Source: Cordylochernes scorpioides | Lineage: Eukaryota > Arthropoda > Arachnida > Pseudoscorpiones > Chernetidae | Assembly (NCBI GenBank): GCA_030710605.1 | Contig: CP092872.1 | Location: 98,466,874-98,530,873, forward strand | Reading direction: 5' to 3' | Length of the DNA: 64,000 nucleotides | Part shown: positions 42,772 through 58,634 of the stretch, in pieces | How positions within the stretch are numbered: position 1 is the first letter of the stretch | Layout of the letters: every line of letters starts with the position of its first letter | Notes under the pieces: generated by a model | The model's database searches: none | The model's input: only the letters and a program-made list of their open reading frames with translations | What the model was told of the DNA's origin: nothing | Made by a program: the position numbers and the translations under genes

Positions 42772-43131
42772 GTTGGAAAAATTTAAATCCGAAACTGCTT
42801 GGTCCAGCTATCTAACACCGTCACTTGCTCCAAAAACCAAAAGGTGAAACTACTTTTTATAATGGAAGGGGGAGGAGTTTTCTTGTCGTCAGCATGTGGG
42901 CGGATTTTTTATACTCGCTTTTTTGTCGTCATCATGTGGGTGAAATTTTACAATAGTAAAGCTCATGTGGGTGAAATTTTACAATAGTAAAGCTATAACA
43001 TTTAAAAATATACACTTTTTTTTAAAACATATTTGTGACACATATTTCCATAAATATTAAATTAGTTGGTAAAAGATATGACAGATTTTTTTTTAATGAA
43101 CACACACTTTTTTTTTGTTTTTAACATGAAC

Positions 43132-43137
43132 TTTATT
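43132..43137 (-). terminator. polyadenylation signal after the 43.2-kb ORF
   Basis: AATAAA on the minus strand about 55 nt past the stop of the 43191 gene. This suggests the first Polinton gene is transcribed separately from the capsid cassette. Confidence 0.5.
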
Positions 43138-43190
43138 ACATTTTAAACACATATATAAGTGTTCATAGAGTCCTTCTATACATTTTTCCT

Positions 43191-43586
43191 CTAAGTGTCG
43201 TTGTCTTCTTCTTCGTGATTGCAAGCCTGGATTTGCAAGACCGAATTGCAAGCTTGGGAATAAGCTTCGATTATTTTTTCAAATAATTCTTTTGAATAAA
43301 ACCATGCATCACCTTCACACTCAGGTGTGTGCCTAAAATGGTCCAAAAAAAAATCGTAATAATCTTCAATAAAATTTCCACTTTCATCATACATTTGAAA
43401 TAAATGGTTTTTAAAAAACCTATTAAAATAGGAAACTTTTCTTTCTTCTTCTTTAGTAGAATATTCGAATGAAATAGGGAATTCATAAATTACATCTACA
43501 AATTGATTCTTTTTTAATAAAAGACCTTTCTCCAAAATTGTTTCAATAACTTCTTTAACTAAATTTGGCAAAATCTTTACTTCCAT
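43191..43586 (-). CDS. unassigned first Polinton ORF, about 131 aa
   Basis: The frame is open from 43679, but a TATATATATATA box at about 43628-43645 lies inside the longer version, so I prefer the Met at 43586 (MEVKILPNLVKEVIETILEK). Acidic, helical, with FPISFEYSTKEEERKVSYF and an EEEDNDT tail. No family recognised. It has its own TATA box and AATAAA, so it is likely a separately expressed accessory or regulatory protein. Confidence 0.5.
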   Translation of the reverse strand: MEVKILPNLVKEVIETILEKGLLLKKNQFVDVIYEFPISFEYSTKEEERKVSYFNRFFKNHLFQMYDESGNFIEDYYDFFLDHFRHTPECEGDAWFYSKELFEKIIEAYSQACNSVLQIQACNHEEEDNDT

Positions 43587-43627
43587 GTTGCTTTCACTCT
43601 GTATGAAAGCTGACAATATGAGAAAAT

Positions 43628-43645
43628 ATCGGCCTATATATATAT
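43628..43645 (-). promoter_or_regulatory. TATA-like promoter of the 43.2-kb ORF
   Basis: TATATATATATAGG on the minus strand about 45 nt before the preferred ATG, with an initiator-like TCATACAG between. Confidence 0.45.
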
Positions 43646-43865
43646 ATGAGCCTGACATTACGTCATATACTTGTAACATTATTCCAATAAGGAATGGTCA
43701 CCTATGACGTAGGGCAATTAAAGTGAATTGGGAATCCTTAGGGCAATTAAAATGACGGCCTTCGAACCGAGTCGGCAAAAATGTGACCCTGACATTAGGT
43801 TACATGTGATCTGACTGCAATTTGAGAAAAGATTTTATTACCTCCATCTAAGGAATGGTCACCTA

Positions 43866-47276
<3,411 letters not shown>

Positions 47277-47536
47277 ACTTACCCTTTAATTTAGCTGGAG
47301 GTAATATAATATTAGATAACAAACTGAAGAGGAAGATGACGGGAAGCTTGACGACAAAAAATGGCTGACGCTTAATGTTCTATGCTGTTAATCAAAATTT
47401 ATTCTGTCAAATGTCTTCACAGAATAAATTAATTTAATTATTTTATTAAACCAGATTCCTGGAGCGTACGTATATTAATTTCATTAAAATTTGAATATAT
47501 TAAATATTTAAATGCATTTTTCGTTTTTATTTGATA

Positions 47537-48205
47537 CTAGCGGACGTACCCGGCTTCGCCCGAGGTTTTACCCAGTAAAGGTTTGTCTAGCGAACATTTG
47601 TTAAAAAAAAAAAAAATTCTCTAAAAATTTATAAAAATATATATAATTTTGATAATTTGAAACTCGTAAATTTGAATCTCTCGATAAAGTGAACATTTTT
47701 TCCCGGTCCCTGTGTGCCGTGTCATCCTGAATTTTGTCTTTCCTAATTTTCTACATTAGAAAATCATAGTTTTATCTAGTGAACATTTTTTCCCAGTCCC
47801 TTGAAAAATACACGATAAGTTGAATAAATTCAATTATAATTGGTTCCCTCGGTAATTGGAAGTTAAAGGAATAGTATCTTCGCCTTGGAATTGTATCATT
47901 ATTCTTGTCGCAAATAAATTGCCGTGTCATCCTGAGATAATCATACTTTTGATAAATAATATTTAAGATAACAAACTTAGTGATAAGAAAACTTGTTATC
48001 ATCGTCACAATGGGGGCGCTGCTTGCGAGTTAAATCTACAAATCTGCAAATAACTCTAAGGATATTCAAGATATTCATGAAATTATTTTTCAAAAACCTT
48101 CCCGGTGATATACCTAATAATATCCCAAAATTTCACGGCGATTGGATGTATGGTTTTTGAATCTATAGAGTACAGACAGACAGACATTCAATTTTATATA
48201 TATCT
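47537..48205 (-). mobile_element. non-autonomous Helitron (family B), uninterrupted
   Basis: CTAGCGGACGTACCCGGCTT at the left after A, through to CATTCAATTTTATATATAT. It preserves the pre-insertion state of the Helitron that BEL-1 interrupts at 20841. Confidence 0.75.
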
Positions 48206-48459
48206 CTATTATATATATATAAAAGTCAATTCCTGTCTGTCTGTCTCGCGATAAACTCAAAAACTACTGAACCAATTGGTACCAAATTTTGCATGTCGCT
48301 TTTTATAAACCTGAGGAAAATTTTCGGCTGCATTTTGATTAGTATTTTTAGCTATTTCTTTTTTTCATTTAAAGAACTTTTTTTTACGCGGACTAATCCA
48401 GAATGGAATGAATACCTGAATATGGCCATTTTTTTAAAGCATCGGTGGTTCAGTGGTAG

Positions 48460-48821
48460 TATTGCGATTTCACCGCCACTCTGTGTTGTGACGACGATCT
48501 AAATTCTATAGAGGTAGTCACTCACCTCTATTCTTGGTCGGCGGGGTTGAAGGTTCAAAGTTAAGGCGTCGTTGTTTATAACACTTTTAAAATATACGAC
48601 GAAAACAGGAGGGAAAATTATATTTATTACAATTTAAGAAAATAAGTAAAGTATTATTTAAACATTTACACTAAAAGAATCGGAGATCAGGGCAAATTCT
48701 AGCGTTCGAAAAAGATGTTTACAAGTTCTTCCTGTATTGTTTCCTCATTTTTGCCGCTGCCTCCCCGTAGGTGCCTCCGCCGGCCTCCCATTGGCTGCTT
48801 CGGACGTCTTCTTTTCCAACA
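48460..48821 (-). repeat. 3' LTR of BEL-2
   Basis: 362 bp; TATTGCGATT to TTTTCCAACA on the plus strand. Confidence 0.95.
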
Positions 48822-51800
48822 TTTCTCCCACCTTTGAGTTGGCGTCTCGACGACTCAAACATGGGAAGGAAAAGTTCAGTAGATCCAATCGGTTGGGTCT
48901 CTTGATGGGTCGTCCGTAACTTGACACAACATTCGGGGTATCAATGTGATGTTGCTCTTGTTGTGAAGTCAAAGGGTCCTCTTCAGTTGTCAATCGAACT
49001 TCTTGTGTGGGAGATCGCTCCGTTAGAGGGTCTCGACATCTTATCTCGGGCGTTATCTCTAAATTGTAGAGTTATTGAATAGGTCGTATTTTATCACCTG
49101 ATGAAGTTTTCACTTTCGCAACCCTCACAAGTCCGTCTTTTCCTGGATAGAGTTGGATTATTCTGGCTAACGGCCAGTGTAGTCTCTTTAAACTCTCTTG
49201 TCCAATGAGTACCATGTCTCCCACCTTGAGTGGTATTGTAGTCTTCAGGCGTCTCGTTTCTTGTCTCAGGAATCCAAAATATTCGATACGAAATCGTTCT
49301 CTAAGATCTTCTCGTACACGTTTGATATATTGATATTTGCGGGAGAGGGTCTGGTTATCAATCAAGTCCAGGTCTGGAACGCCAACCTCTCTGACCTCAT
49401 GTAAGAACAACGAAGGTGTCAATGGAGCGATATTCTCACTTTCTTCAGTTAGGTAGGTCAGTGGGCGTGTGTTCATCAAGCTTTCGACGTCACACATTAC
49501 CGTGGAAAGTTCTTCATATCCCAAGGAGGTTTGACCGAGAATCCTAAAGAGCAATTGTTTCATCATTCCAATCAAACGCTCCCACCATCCACCCCACCAA
49601 GGAGCACCAGGCGGTATGAATTTCCAGGTGATGTTTTTCAATGTGGGATCACATTTTAATCTCGAAAAATCAATCTTCTTTAAAGCATTAGCTATACCTT
49701 TGAAATTAGTCCCATTATCCGAATACACAATCAATGGTCGGCCTCTTCGAGCAATAAATCGGCGGAAAGCTTGGAGGAAGGCTTCCATAGACAAAGATGT
49801 CACAAGTTCCAGATGAACTCCTCTATACACTGCACATGTGAAGATGACAATCCATGCTTTCTTCTTATTCTTTAAGATAAGATGTCCAGTTAGATCAACT
49901 CCTACTATTTCGAAAACTGCAGCATCTCGTACTCTGTCTTCTGGTAATGATGTTGACTCGACGGTAGCTGGTGTCGCGGTGAATCGTTTACAGCGAATGC
50001 ATTGATTGATGATCTTCTTGACGGTTTTCCTGGATCTTAGTATCCAATAGTTTTCTCTCAGAATACCGAGGAGAGTTTGTAGACCGGCGTGCCCGTGGGT
50101 TTCATGGTTCCACCTGATGAGCAAAGAAACCAAAAAGTGATCTGAGGGCAATAAAATGGGCATTCTAAAATTAACAAAATCTTCTCTTCTGCAAATTTTA
50201 GTTTTTATTCTCAAAATCCCTGAAGAGTCTACTAGCAACTTAAAGCCTTGTAGTTTCTCATCTTCATGCCCTGAAAACGATTCTCTCTGGATAAGTCTTA
50301 TCAGTATTATTTCTGACTTAGTGATTTCCTCTGTACTGAGATCTTCTGAAATTATCTTTCTTCTATCAATCTTGGCGTTGTTGAAGAATCTGTATATCCA
50401 GGCGGTGATTCGTACTATTCTCAAAAATGGGAATAACGTCCAAATAAATTTTCATTTTCTCTTGTCGTACACAAGGTGTTCAGGATGGTCTTGCGCCTTT
50501 CAGAATAAACAATCTCCAAATCAGGGATAATGGTTGATTTGGGCCACTCTTCTTGGGATACCTTTAACCATGCAGGTCCCTCCCACCATCTTGTCTCCTT
50601 AAGTGATTCTGCTGAACATCCCCGAGATGGGAGGTCTGCCGGGTTTAATCGGCCTGGTATGTGGCGCCAAGATTCGGGGGAGCTAAGATTATGAATTTCC
50701 TTAACACGGTTCATCACAAAGGCTGCCCAGTTGTCTTCCCTTTGGATCCAACAGAGAGCATTGGTCGAATCGGTCCAATAAAATCTTGGAATTTCCTCAA
50801 ATTCCAGATCTTGTATGACGTTAGCTGCCAAACGAGCTCCAATCAGACAAGCCAAAAGCTCCAATCTTGGGATGGTGAGTTTCTTCAGTGGAGCTACTCG
50901 TGTTCGAGCCTGTATCAATTGGATGTCCACTCTATCTTCCTTTTCAATGCGGAGGAAAATACAGGTTGCATAGGCAAACTGACTGGCGTCGCAAAGATGT
51001 GGAGAGTGGTTTTCTCTACATAGGAGTCCTTAAAACAAAGCCATCTAGGAATTTCTATGTTAGGCAAGTGTTTCAGTTTGCTAAACCACTTCCAAAATCT
51101 TTGTACTAAACATCCAGGTAGGACTTCGTCCCATGTCAACTTCTGTATCCAAGTTTCCTGTAATATCAGCTTGGGAATTAAAGTCACAGGACAAGCAACT
51201 CCTAATGGATCAAATATCTTGCTCGCTATTGAAAGTACTTTTCTCTTGGTGGTTGGTCCAATTAATTCAAAATCTTCCAAACCAATTGTCAGTGTGTCTC
51301 TATCAGTATTCCATGTTATTCCTAAAATGTTCACTTCCTTATTCAGTTGGTTCATAAGAGAAAAGTCTGTAACGTTACTCACCCAATCTCGGAGATTGAA
51401 ACAAGCTGTAGAGAGCAGTTCAGTAGATTCTTTCACGAATTTCTCCGTTTCTTCAACATTCTGAAAACTGGATAAACAATTGTCAACATAAAAGGATGAT
51501 TTCAACTGTTCAGCTGTGATTTTTAAATGTTCAGGAGCCTTATCTAAGTGGAGAGATAAGGTAGCCTTTAAAAGATACGGACTAGTGGTAATTCCAAAAA
51601 CAACCCTTTTATGTCGATACATGATTAATCTTCCGTCTTCTGTGTGCCACAGGAATCGTAAATAATCTCGGTCTTCTTCTTTTATTCCAATTTGTAAAAA
51701 TGCTTTCTCAATATCGGAAGAGACACCAACTTCATATTTCCGGAATTTATTTAAAAGTCTTGGTATAATTTCTATCAAATTGGGTCCCTTATCCAGACAG

Positions 51801-54324
51801 TCATTCAGGGAAAGTTTACCTCTCTTCCGGGCCGACGCATTGAATACTGGCCGTATTCTAGAAGTTTGACTGTTCCTTTTATACACTGGTCGATGTGGCA
51901 GGTAGTGTACACCATCTAGTTTATCCTCTCTGGCATACTCGATTATCCCCTGTTTCATCCATTCTTCAAAGATTTGTCCATACTCTTTCATGTCTCCAAC
52001 TTCTTCAAGTTTTCTTCTTACAGACCTTAGTTGGTTTTCGGCTAGATCTTTATTCGAAGGAATCCTTTCCTTGTCTTGCACCCAGGGTAGAGCTACCTCA
52101 TAGCGCCCCTCGATATCTCGCGTCGTGGTGTGGGCGAAATGTTCCTCCATTTCAGCTTGTAATGACTGAGTCTTCTTCTCAACCTCCGCGTCAGAGACTC
52201 CAATTGCATCTAATTTCCACAAGTTTTCTAGATCCAAAGATAGAAGTGTGGTCACGCAAAGGGAGCTGATGTCATCTCTCACCTCCGTTGGAGGAATCTT
52301 TCCCATCACAGTCCATCCTAGTTTGGTACGGATTGCCACCAGTCCAGATGAGATCCTTCTCTGATCATCAGTTAGCAATCTCCCGGCGATGTCCGCGCCT
52401 ATAAGGACTTCTATACGGTCTCTCATCAAATCAGACACGTCGAGTTCTTCACTCCCTTCTAACAATGATCTTGGACACACCGGAGGTATGCTTCCACAGA
52501 TAAGGGGTTGACCTAGTGCTTCAAACTCACAGCGATAGGAATTATTGATGTCAGATAAATGAATGGTATAGACCTCATGTTCAACTACGTCGGTACTCGA
52601 TCCTCCAAACAAGGAATGCCGGAAGAACTCTCTCCTAGATTGTTCGTATTCCATTTCCATTGCTGTGCTATGTAAAATATACGATCTTTGGGATCCGGTG
52701 TCTATTATAGCCCGTGCCGTCTTCTCCGTTCTGTTCCCTTTGAGGGTCACTCTCAAAGTAGGTAACAAGACGTCTGGGGAGGTTGATAAGTTGGCGAGAG
52801 TTTCATCTTGCACCGTTGGAGACTTGGAAGATCCACCTCTATCTAAAATCAGTTTTGTGCACATGACATCCAGGTGGGAAGACATGTTGCAGATCGAACA
52901 ACGGACTACATTTCTGCAAAATTTACTTAAATGAGAAGGCCGAAGACATTTATAACAAACGCCTTTTTTCTTCATGAGTGATCTCTTTTCGTTTAAACTA
53001 ATATTAGCTGCAAAGTCACACTTAGGGCTTCCATGGTTGTCTTTACCACAAAATACACATTCATTCGATTTGTGAACTGAATTCAAAAGTTCTGAAGCTG
53101 TCGCAATTGGTTTTTCATTGTAGAATCTTGTCTTTGGATGTTTGTTTACCAAATTAGGTTTAGAAGTTGATTCATTCCCGGTACCGATTTCGTTTCTAAA
53201 ACTCTTCTCCCGTGCAGTTAATTGTCTTTCCAGAAAGGTAATCAAGTCATTAATTACATAACCTGTCGGGAGTTCTTTGTTCAATTCCAAATTAAGGTCT
53301 GCAGGTAGAAGCTTTATTATTATCGGGCACAACAGTTGTCCGTAAACATCAATGGACACGTTTAGTGACTCGAGACTTCTTATATGAACAGAAAGGTTGT
53401 CAAAAAGTTCGCGGAAGGTTCTTACATCGCTTGATGTTTTGAGTGGTCTCATTGACAACAAATTGTTCATATGTACTAGAGCGCCATCTGTTATCAAATT
53501 ATAAAACTATTTTAGTGGCGTATTATTCTTTTTAAAATAAAACAATTTTTACTGTCCTTACTGCGATGAAAAAATTAAAGGGAGGGCCAGGCCCTCCCTT
53601 TAATTTTTTCATCGCAGTAAGGACAGTAGAAATTGTTTTATTTTAAAAAGAATAATACGCCACTAAAATAGTTTTATAAATTGTTCATATGTCGGCTAAT
53701 CAAAATGTCTTCTCGCCCAAATCTGTCTTTAAGCAATTTTATAGCTTTCTCATAATTGTCCGCAGATAAAGCGAAACCTTCGACTGTGTTTAGTGCAGTT
53801 CCGCCGAGATGTGACTTCAGATAGTTAAATTTATCGATCGGGTTCAGTGAGTTGTTCTGGTGTATAGCTGTATCAAAAGAATTCCAGAACGTCAGCCATT
53901 CACTAAAGTTTCCATAAAATTTCGATATCATCAATTTCGGAAGTTTCACAGTCGTGCAGGAAGGTACATAATGTCTCATTTCGTTTTCATCTATTCGTGA
54001 GTTCGAATTCGGTATATTTTCGCCATGAAAATCTGATTGGCGAATCTTTTTATTTGCCCTAAATCTCCAAGTAATATATTTCTCTCGATATTCCTCTACG
54101 CCCTGTAATTCCTTCTCTAAATCGTCAGTTTCAAGAAGCGTTTCTATTTCGTGATCCACTAATTTAAGTTCGTTAAATGATTCATTCAATTGTTCTAATA
54201 ATTCTTCAAGTTCAATTCTCATTAGCGTGTCAAGTCCACTTTCAATCTTATTGCATGTTTTCGTTAAATATGATCTGTTAACAGCACGCTTCTTTTTTAA
54301 ACGTAGAATTAATTCTTCCGCCAT
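48745..54324 (-). pseudogene. BEL-2 gag-pol, broken
   Basis: Same domain order as BEL-1, with RT box YVDN and the more usual ITTSPYLL. Visible breaks against BEL-1: a Lys codon turned to a stop near 49072; one-base losses near 50424 (A-run) and near 50994 (CGCAAAGATG against CGCAAAAGATG); and a 203-bp foldback inserted in gag at 53475. The Ty3/gypsy element sits ten bases before the start codon (54322-54324). Not functional. Confidence 0.95.
53475..53677. mobile_element. 203-bp palindromic foldback with 15-bp target duplication
   Basis: Two inverted copies of the GCGAAACCGCTGGG-family 3' half meet at GGGAGGGCCAGGCCCTCCC. The arms (ATAAAACTATTTTAGTGGCG and its mirror) are nearly perfect. AAATTGTTCATATGT flanks it at 53460-53474 and 53678-53692; the empty site is in BEL-1. 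Precisely dated as later than BEL-2. Confidence 0.9.
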
Positions 54325-54333
54325 CTTGTAAAC

Positions 54334-54457
54334 TGTTTTAATGTCCATCAATACAGAGAGCAAAACAACAACTGACTCACCCGTGCAGCCAAGGTCACGC
54401 TCCGCTGTGTCACGTGGGAAAACATACGTAGATGTTCTCGTACATGTTCTCAGCACA
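54334..54457 (-). repeat. 3' LTR of the Ty3/gypsy element
   Basis: 124 bp, TG...CA ends. Confidence 0.95.
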
Positions 54458-54517
54458 TCCCCCTTTTTAAGATTTGAAATATATATATACATTACAAACT
54501 TTAAATGCATAATATAA

Positions 54518-56677
54518 TTAATAATGAAGGCGATCCACAGGTTTAACAATTCGTCCACTCCGGGTTCTTATCTGGCCGTCTTCTGAGTCGTTAGAGGGAT
54601 AATCCACAACTGGGGTCTTTTCATTTTCAACCAGTTCCTCCCCCGAAAAGGTCGGCGTCGATGGGTTGGCTGGATATTGCACTGTAACTCCTTTTCGTAG
54701 ATGGAACCTGTTTCGACGTAAAGTCCCAACTGGAGTATCAACCAAATATGACCTTGGTGTCGATGCCTTCTGCTTTACAATCCCCCAGGTTCGCATATCT
54801 GTAATCCAAACAGTGTCACCTTCGGATAGCTCCTCCATGTCCGTAGCTCCGCAGCGTCGATCATATCTGGATTTCATATCCTTTCTCCTTCTCCCCTCCT
54901 TTCTTTTCAGGGTCTGAGAGTCCACCAACTTTGGATTAAGATTCTCTGGTGCAATTGGCAAGGTCGTTCGGAGCTTACGTCCCATGAGAAGCTCAGCAGG
55001 GCTGTAACCGTTCTCCAAAGGGGTCGATCGATACTCCAGGAGTCCAAGCGATGGGTCTTGATTTTTCTTGAGGATCAACTTAGCAATTTTCACACCTGCT
55101 TCTGCCATCCCATTGCTCTGCGGGAATCGAGGACTTGAAGTGACATGTGTGAATCCGTACTGCCTTGCGAAATTTGCAAACTCACGAGCAGCTCCAAATT
55201 GCGTCCCATTATCGCTTACAACAGTTTCTGGTATTCCATGTCGGGCAAATATGGATTTGCAACTACGCACCACCACATTGGCTGTGAGCCGATCCAGCTG
55301 AACCACTTCAAGAAATCGAGAATAATAGTCAATGACGACTAGATACCACTTATTCTCGAACTTGAACAAATCCATTCCAATCTTCTGCCACGGTCGTGAA
55401 GGAAAGTTCGTTGGTATCAAAGGTTCATGTTTTGAGACGGCTTCCTGGATACAGACACTGCACTTTCTGACCGTTTCCGCGATCTCTTCCGAAATTCCAG
55501 GCCACCATACCGTCTCACGTGCTCGAAGTCTTGTTTTTGTAATCCCGAAGTGCCCAGCGTGCAACTTATCTAGGATCTCCAGTTTCATACTTGCTGGAAT
55601 AACAAGACGACAGCCACGCATCAGTAGTCCATTTTGAACGCCGAGTTCATCCTTGACATGCCAATAAGAGAGCAGAGTCTGTGACATCTTCTTCTTATCT
55701 GGCCAGCCATGCTCAAGGTAGTTGACTACTGCTTTCAGGGTCGTATCTTCTTGTTGAGCTTCAAAAATCTTCGTCAACATCTCGTCTTTGTCGGTTATAC
55801 TCGAGAGAACTGCATTTATATGCGCTGAGGTTTGCCGTTCGTTTTCACCTCCCTCGGTTGTAAGAAGTGGTTGTCTGGATAATGCATCGGCGTCGAGCAG
55901 CTCCTTTCCAGGGATATGCACTATTTCGAATCCAAACCTAATCATACGCATTCGGAAACGTTGCAGTCTTGGGGTCAGCGAACTCAATTCTTTCGTCGAA
56001 AATAGAGGAATGAGAGGCTTATGGTCGGTCTCAATTCGGAAACGCTTTCCAAGCAGGAAATCTTGAAAACGTTCGCAGGCCCATGTAATTGCGAGAGCCT
56101 CTTTCTCGATCTGAGCATATCGTTTTTCGGTAGGTGTCATAGTTCTAGAAGAATAAGCAACAGGTCGCCAGATTCCATTCTTACCTTCTTGCTTCAGTAC
56201 CGCTCCCAAGCCATATGAAGATGCGTCGGATGACACCATAGTTGGTTTCCTGACGTCGTATGCTGCCAAGATGGGTTGAGTCGTGAGCAATTCTTTCAAC
56301 TTTCGGAATGCTCGCTCCTGGCTGCAATCCCAAACGAAGTCTTGACCTTTCACCAGCAACTGGTTCAGTGGTGCCACAATTTCAGATAAATTTTCCACAA
56401 AGCGTCCCAGATGGTTCACCATGCCAAGAAATCTTCTTACGCCATGAACATCGGTCGGAGCAGGCATCTTCGCCACTGCTTCGATTTTCGCTGGATCTGG
56501 TCGAATACCGTCTTCATCCAGTATGTGCCCAAGAAAATTAATTCTTGGCACGCCGAAGACACACTTGGCCTTGTTTAGTGTAACTTTTGCCTCTTTCAGT
56601 TTTCGGAGCACTAAACGAAGAATTCGATCGTGAGTCTTGGAGTCGGAGGCAATATCAGGATATCGTCCAGGTAACAC
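54518..56677 (-). pseudogene. Ty3/gypsy RT end, RNase H and integrase, frameshifted part
   Basis: The continuation in the next frame, overlapping the first part. RT thumb (HDRILRLVLRKLKEAKVTLN, FLGHILDEDGIRPDPAKIEA), RNase H (VSSDASSYGLGAVLKQEG, EKEALAITWACERF, TDHKPL), H2C2 zinc site (GHFGITKTRLR, CSVCIQE), integrase core (MDLFKFENKW, VVSDNGTQFGA, FPQSNGMAEAGVK) and a C-terminal tail. All domains are intact in this frame; a one-base change after the RT box separates it from its start. Confidence 0.9.
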
Positions 56678-58428
56678 ATTACACCGTCCATGCCTTGCAA
56701 GATTATTGACATAACTTTCTGAAAATACTCTGGGGCGAGTGAGATTCCAAATGGCATTCTGCAGTATTTATATCTCCCAAAAGGAGTGATGAAGGTCGTT
56801 AAATGCTGGCAGTCCGGGCTCAACGGAATCTGGTGAAAGCCACTGTTCGCGTCCAGTTTCGAAAAGAATCTTGCTTCCCCCAGTTGCCCCAGCATGTGCT
56901 CCACCACTGGCATGGGATGCACTTCGCGCTGTACATGTTCGTTCAGCCTTGAGAGATCCACACAGAGTCGTATGTCGCCATTCGGTTTACCAGCAATCAC
57001 AGTCGGTGCACACCATTCAGTCGCAACGTTAACTTGTGCTATGATTCCCGCCTTCTCGAGCTCTTCCAATCTTGTTCTGAGCTTTTCCATCAAAGGTATT
57101 GGTACCCGTCGAGGAGTATGCACAGCATATGGTTTTGCTCCAGGTTTCAATTTGATTTCGTAAGGGTTTCCGATCTGTCCCAGTCCTTCAAATACTTCAG
57201 GGAATTCCTTGATCGGGTTAATTCTCGTCGCAACCACTTCAATCCGCCTCGCCAGGTTCAAGAGCTCACATGCCCGGCGACTCAGAAGAGGTTCACTCAA
57301 ACGACGAATAACATAAATCTTCTCCTTGATTTCATAATTGCCATTTCGCAGCGTTGATATAAACATACCCACAGTCTGAAGTTCGGAAAATTCAGCAGCT
57401 CTAAGGTTGATATCACTTTTCACTAGTCGTTGCTGTCCCATTATCTTCTTGAAGAGACACAGAGGAACACATGTAACATCCGCCTGGGAGTCGAGCTTGA
57501 ACTTCACCTTTTTCCCGTTCACTTGGATTTCTGCTGTCCATCGCCTCCTGCACTCGCCTTCATCATCATCGAGATTAGATGAATCCTCCACAGCTGAGAC
57601 CTCCAGGAGAAAACCAATTTCTTCATCAAGTTCAGAAACAGCTTTGACTTCCGCAGTCTTCGCCTGCTTATCTGGGCAGCAATTTGCAAAATGGCCAGTT
57701 TTTGAACATAGGTTACATCTTTGTCCTTCAGCACGGCAAGCCTGTCCTTCCCTGTGGGTGAAACCTCCGCATTTTGGACATCGTGATCTTGTTTTGGCTG
57801 ACTTCTCCTTCTTCCCCGAAGGCTGCTGTTGTTGTTTCGGTGATTGTTTCTTCGAGTTGAACTTCACCTGATTGACCTTTTGGCTTGTTGAGGGACGCTG
57901 CAGGTCGACCTGCTGCTGTCGAACGGCTTCCTGCTGTCGAACCATTTTCGCCGCCTTTTCCAAAGTCAGTTCGCTGTCCAACTGCATTCTTTCAGACAAA
58001 GCTTTGTCCCTCACTCCAACCACAATTCGGTCACGGATCAACTGCTCATGAAGACCCTCAAATTCGCAACTATCAGCCAATTTGTACAATGAAGTGATGA
58101 ATTCGTCCACTGGCTCCCGATCCTCTTGGATTCTTGAATTAAATTTCGCACGTTCGTAGATAATATTCTTTCTGACACAGAAGTGGCTGTCGAACGCCTT
58201 GAGGACGGAATCAATTTTCGTTGCCTCTTCCTCCTTTTCGAACTTGAAGGTCCTGAATATATCATCCGCGCGGTCGCCCATCAAGTACATGAACAAATCG
58301 ATCTTGTCCGCCTCCTCTTTCTTCTTCATTCCACTGACCACGAGGTATCGTTCGAATCTTTTCCTCCATTTGGGCCATTCGTTGGGAGTCGAGAAGTCGA
58401 AAGTTTCTGGAGGTTGAATCTGAGTCAT
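56611..58428 (-). CDS. Ty3/gypsy gag-protease-RT, first part (605 aa)
   Basis: Gag-like N-terminus (PNEWPKWRKRFERYL, LYKLADSCEF), two Cys-rich knuckles (CPKCGGFTHREGQAC and CNLCSKTGHFANCC, about residues 218-260), aspartic protease with D-S-Q in KLDSQADVTCVP, and reverse transcriptase (LCVDLSRLNEHV, SKLDANSGFHQI, MPFGISLAPEYFQ) with the catalytic box YLDD at residues 586-589. The frame then leaves the family sequence and stops because of a frameshift in 56641-56658. Gag and pol are in one frame, as in several animal Ty3/gypsy lineages. Confidence 0.9.
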   Translation of the reverse strand: MTQIQPPETFDFSTPNEWPKWRKRFERYLVVSGMKKKEEADKIDLFMYLMGDRADDIFRTFKFEKEEEATKIDSVLKAFDSHFCVRKNIIYERAKFNSRIQEDREPVDEFITSLYKLADSCEFEGLHEQLIRDRIVVGVRDKALSERMQLDSELTLEKAAKMVRQQEAVRQQQVDLQRPSTSQKVNQVKFNSKKQSPKQQQQPSGKKEKSAKTRSRCPKCGGFTHREGQACRAEGQRCNLCSKTGHFANCCPDKQAKTAEVKAVSELDEEIGFLLEVSAVEDSSNLDDDEGECRRRWTAEIQVNGKKVKFKLDSQADVTCVPLCLFKKIMGQQRLVKSDINLRAAEFSELQTVGMFISTLRNGNYEIKEKIYVIRRLSEPLLSRRACELLNLARRIEVVATRINPIKEFPEVFEGLGQIGNPYEIKLKPGAKPYAVHTPRRVPIPLMEKLRTRLEELEKAGIIAQVNVATEWCAPTVIAGKPNGDIRLCVDLSRLNEHVQREVHPMPVVEHMLGQLGEARFFSKLDANSGFHQIPLSPDCQHLTTFITPFGRYKYCRMPFGISLAPEYFQKVMSIILQGMDGVMCYLDDILILPPTPRLTIEFFV

Positions 58429-58491
58429 GTTGAATTATCTTCCAAGGTACGCAAAAATCGATATTTTGCGATATACGGGTTCGTATTTTAT

Positions 58492-58510
58492 CCAGTTATC
58501 GCTGCCACCA
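58492..58510 (-). promoter_or_regulatory. primer-binding site, tRNA-Leu-like
   Basis: TGGTGGCAGCGATAAC directly follows the 5' LTR. Its first 11 bases complement the 3' end expected for a tRNA-Leu (AAG-type) acceptor with CCA, a primer used by several Ty3/gypsy lineages. Confidence 0.55.
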
Positions 58511-58634
58511 TGTTTTAATGTCCATCAATACAGAGAGCAAAACAACAACTGACTCACCCGTGCAGCCAAGGTCACGCTCCGCTGTGTCACGTGGGAAAAC
58601 ATACGTAGATGTTCTCGTACATGTTCTCAGCACA
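58511..58634 (-). repeat. 5' LTR of the Ty3/gypsy element
   Basis: 124 bp, same sequence as the 3' LTR. Confidence 0.95.

Larger units (their letters stand above)
54334..58634 (-). mobile_element. Ty3/gypsy LTR retrotransposon nested in BEL-2
   Basis: 4301 bp with 124-bp LTRs, unusually short and identical by eye (TGTTTTAATG to CTCAGCACA on the plus strand). 5-bp duplication TAAAC at 54329-54333 and 58635-58639; the empty site is in BEL-1. Polypurine tract AAAAAGGGGGA (54458-54468) abuts the 3' LTR. Recent insertion, but gag-pol has one frameshift. Confidence 0.95.
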
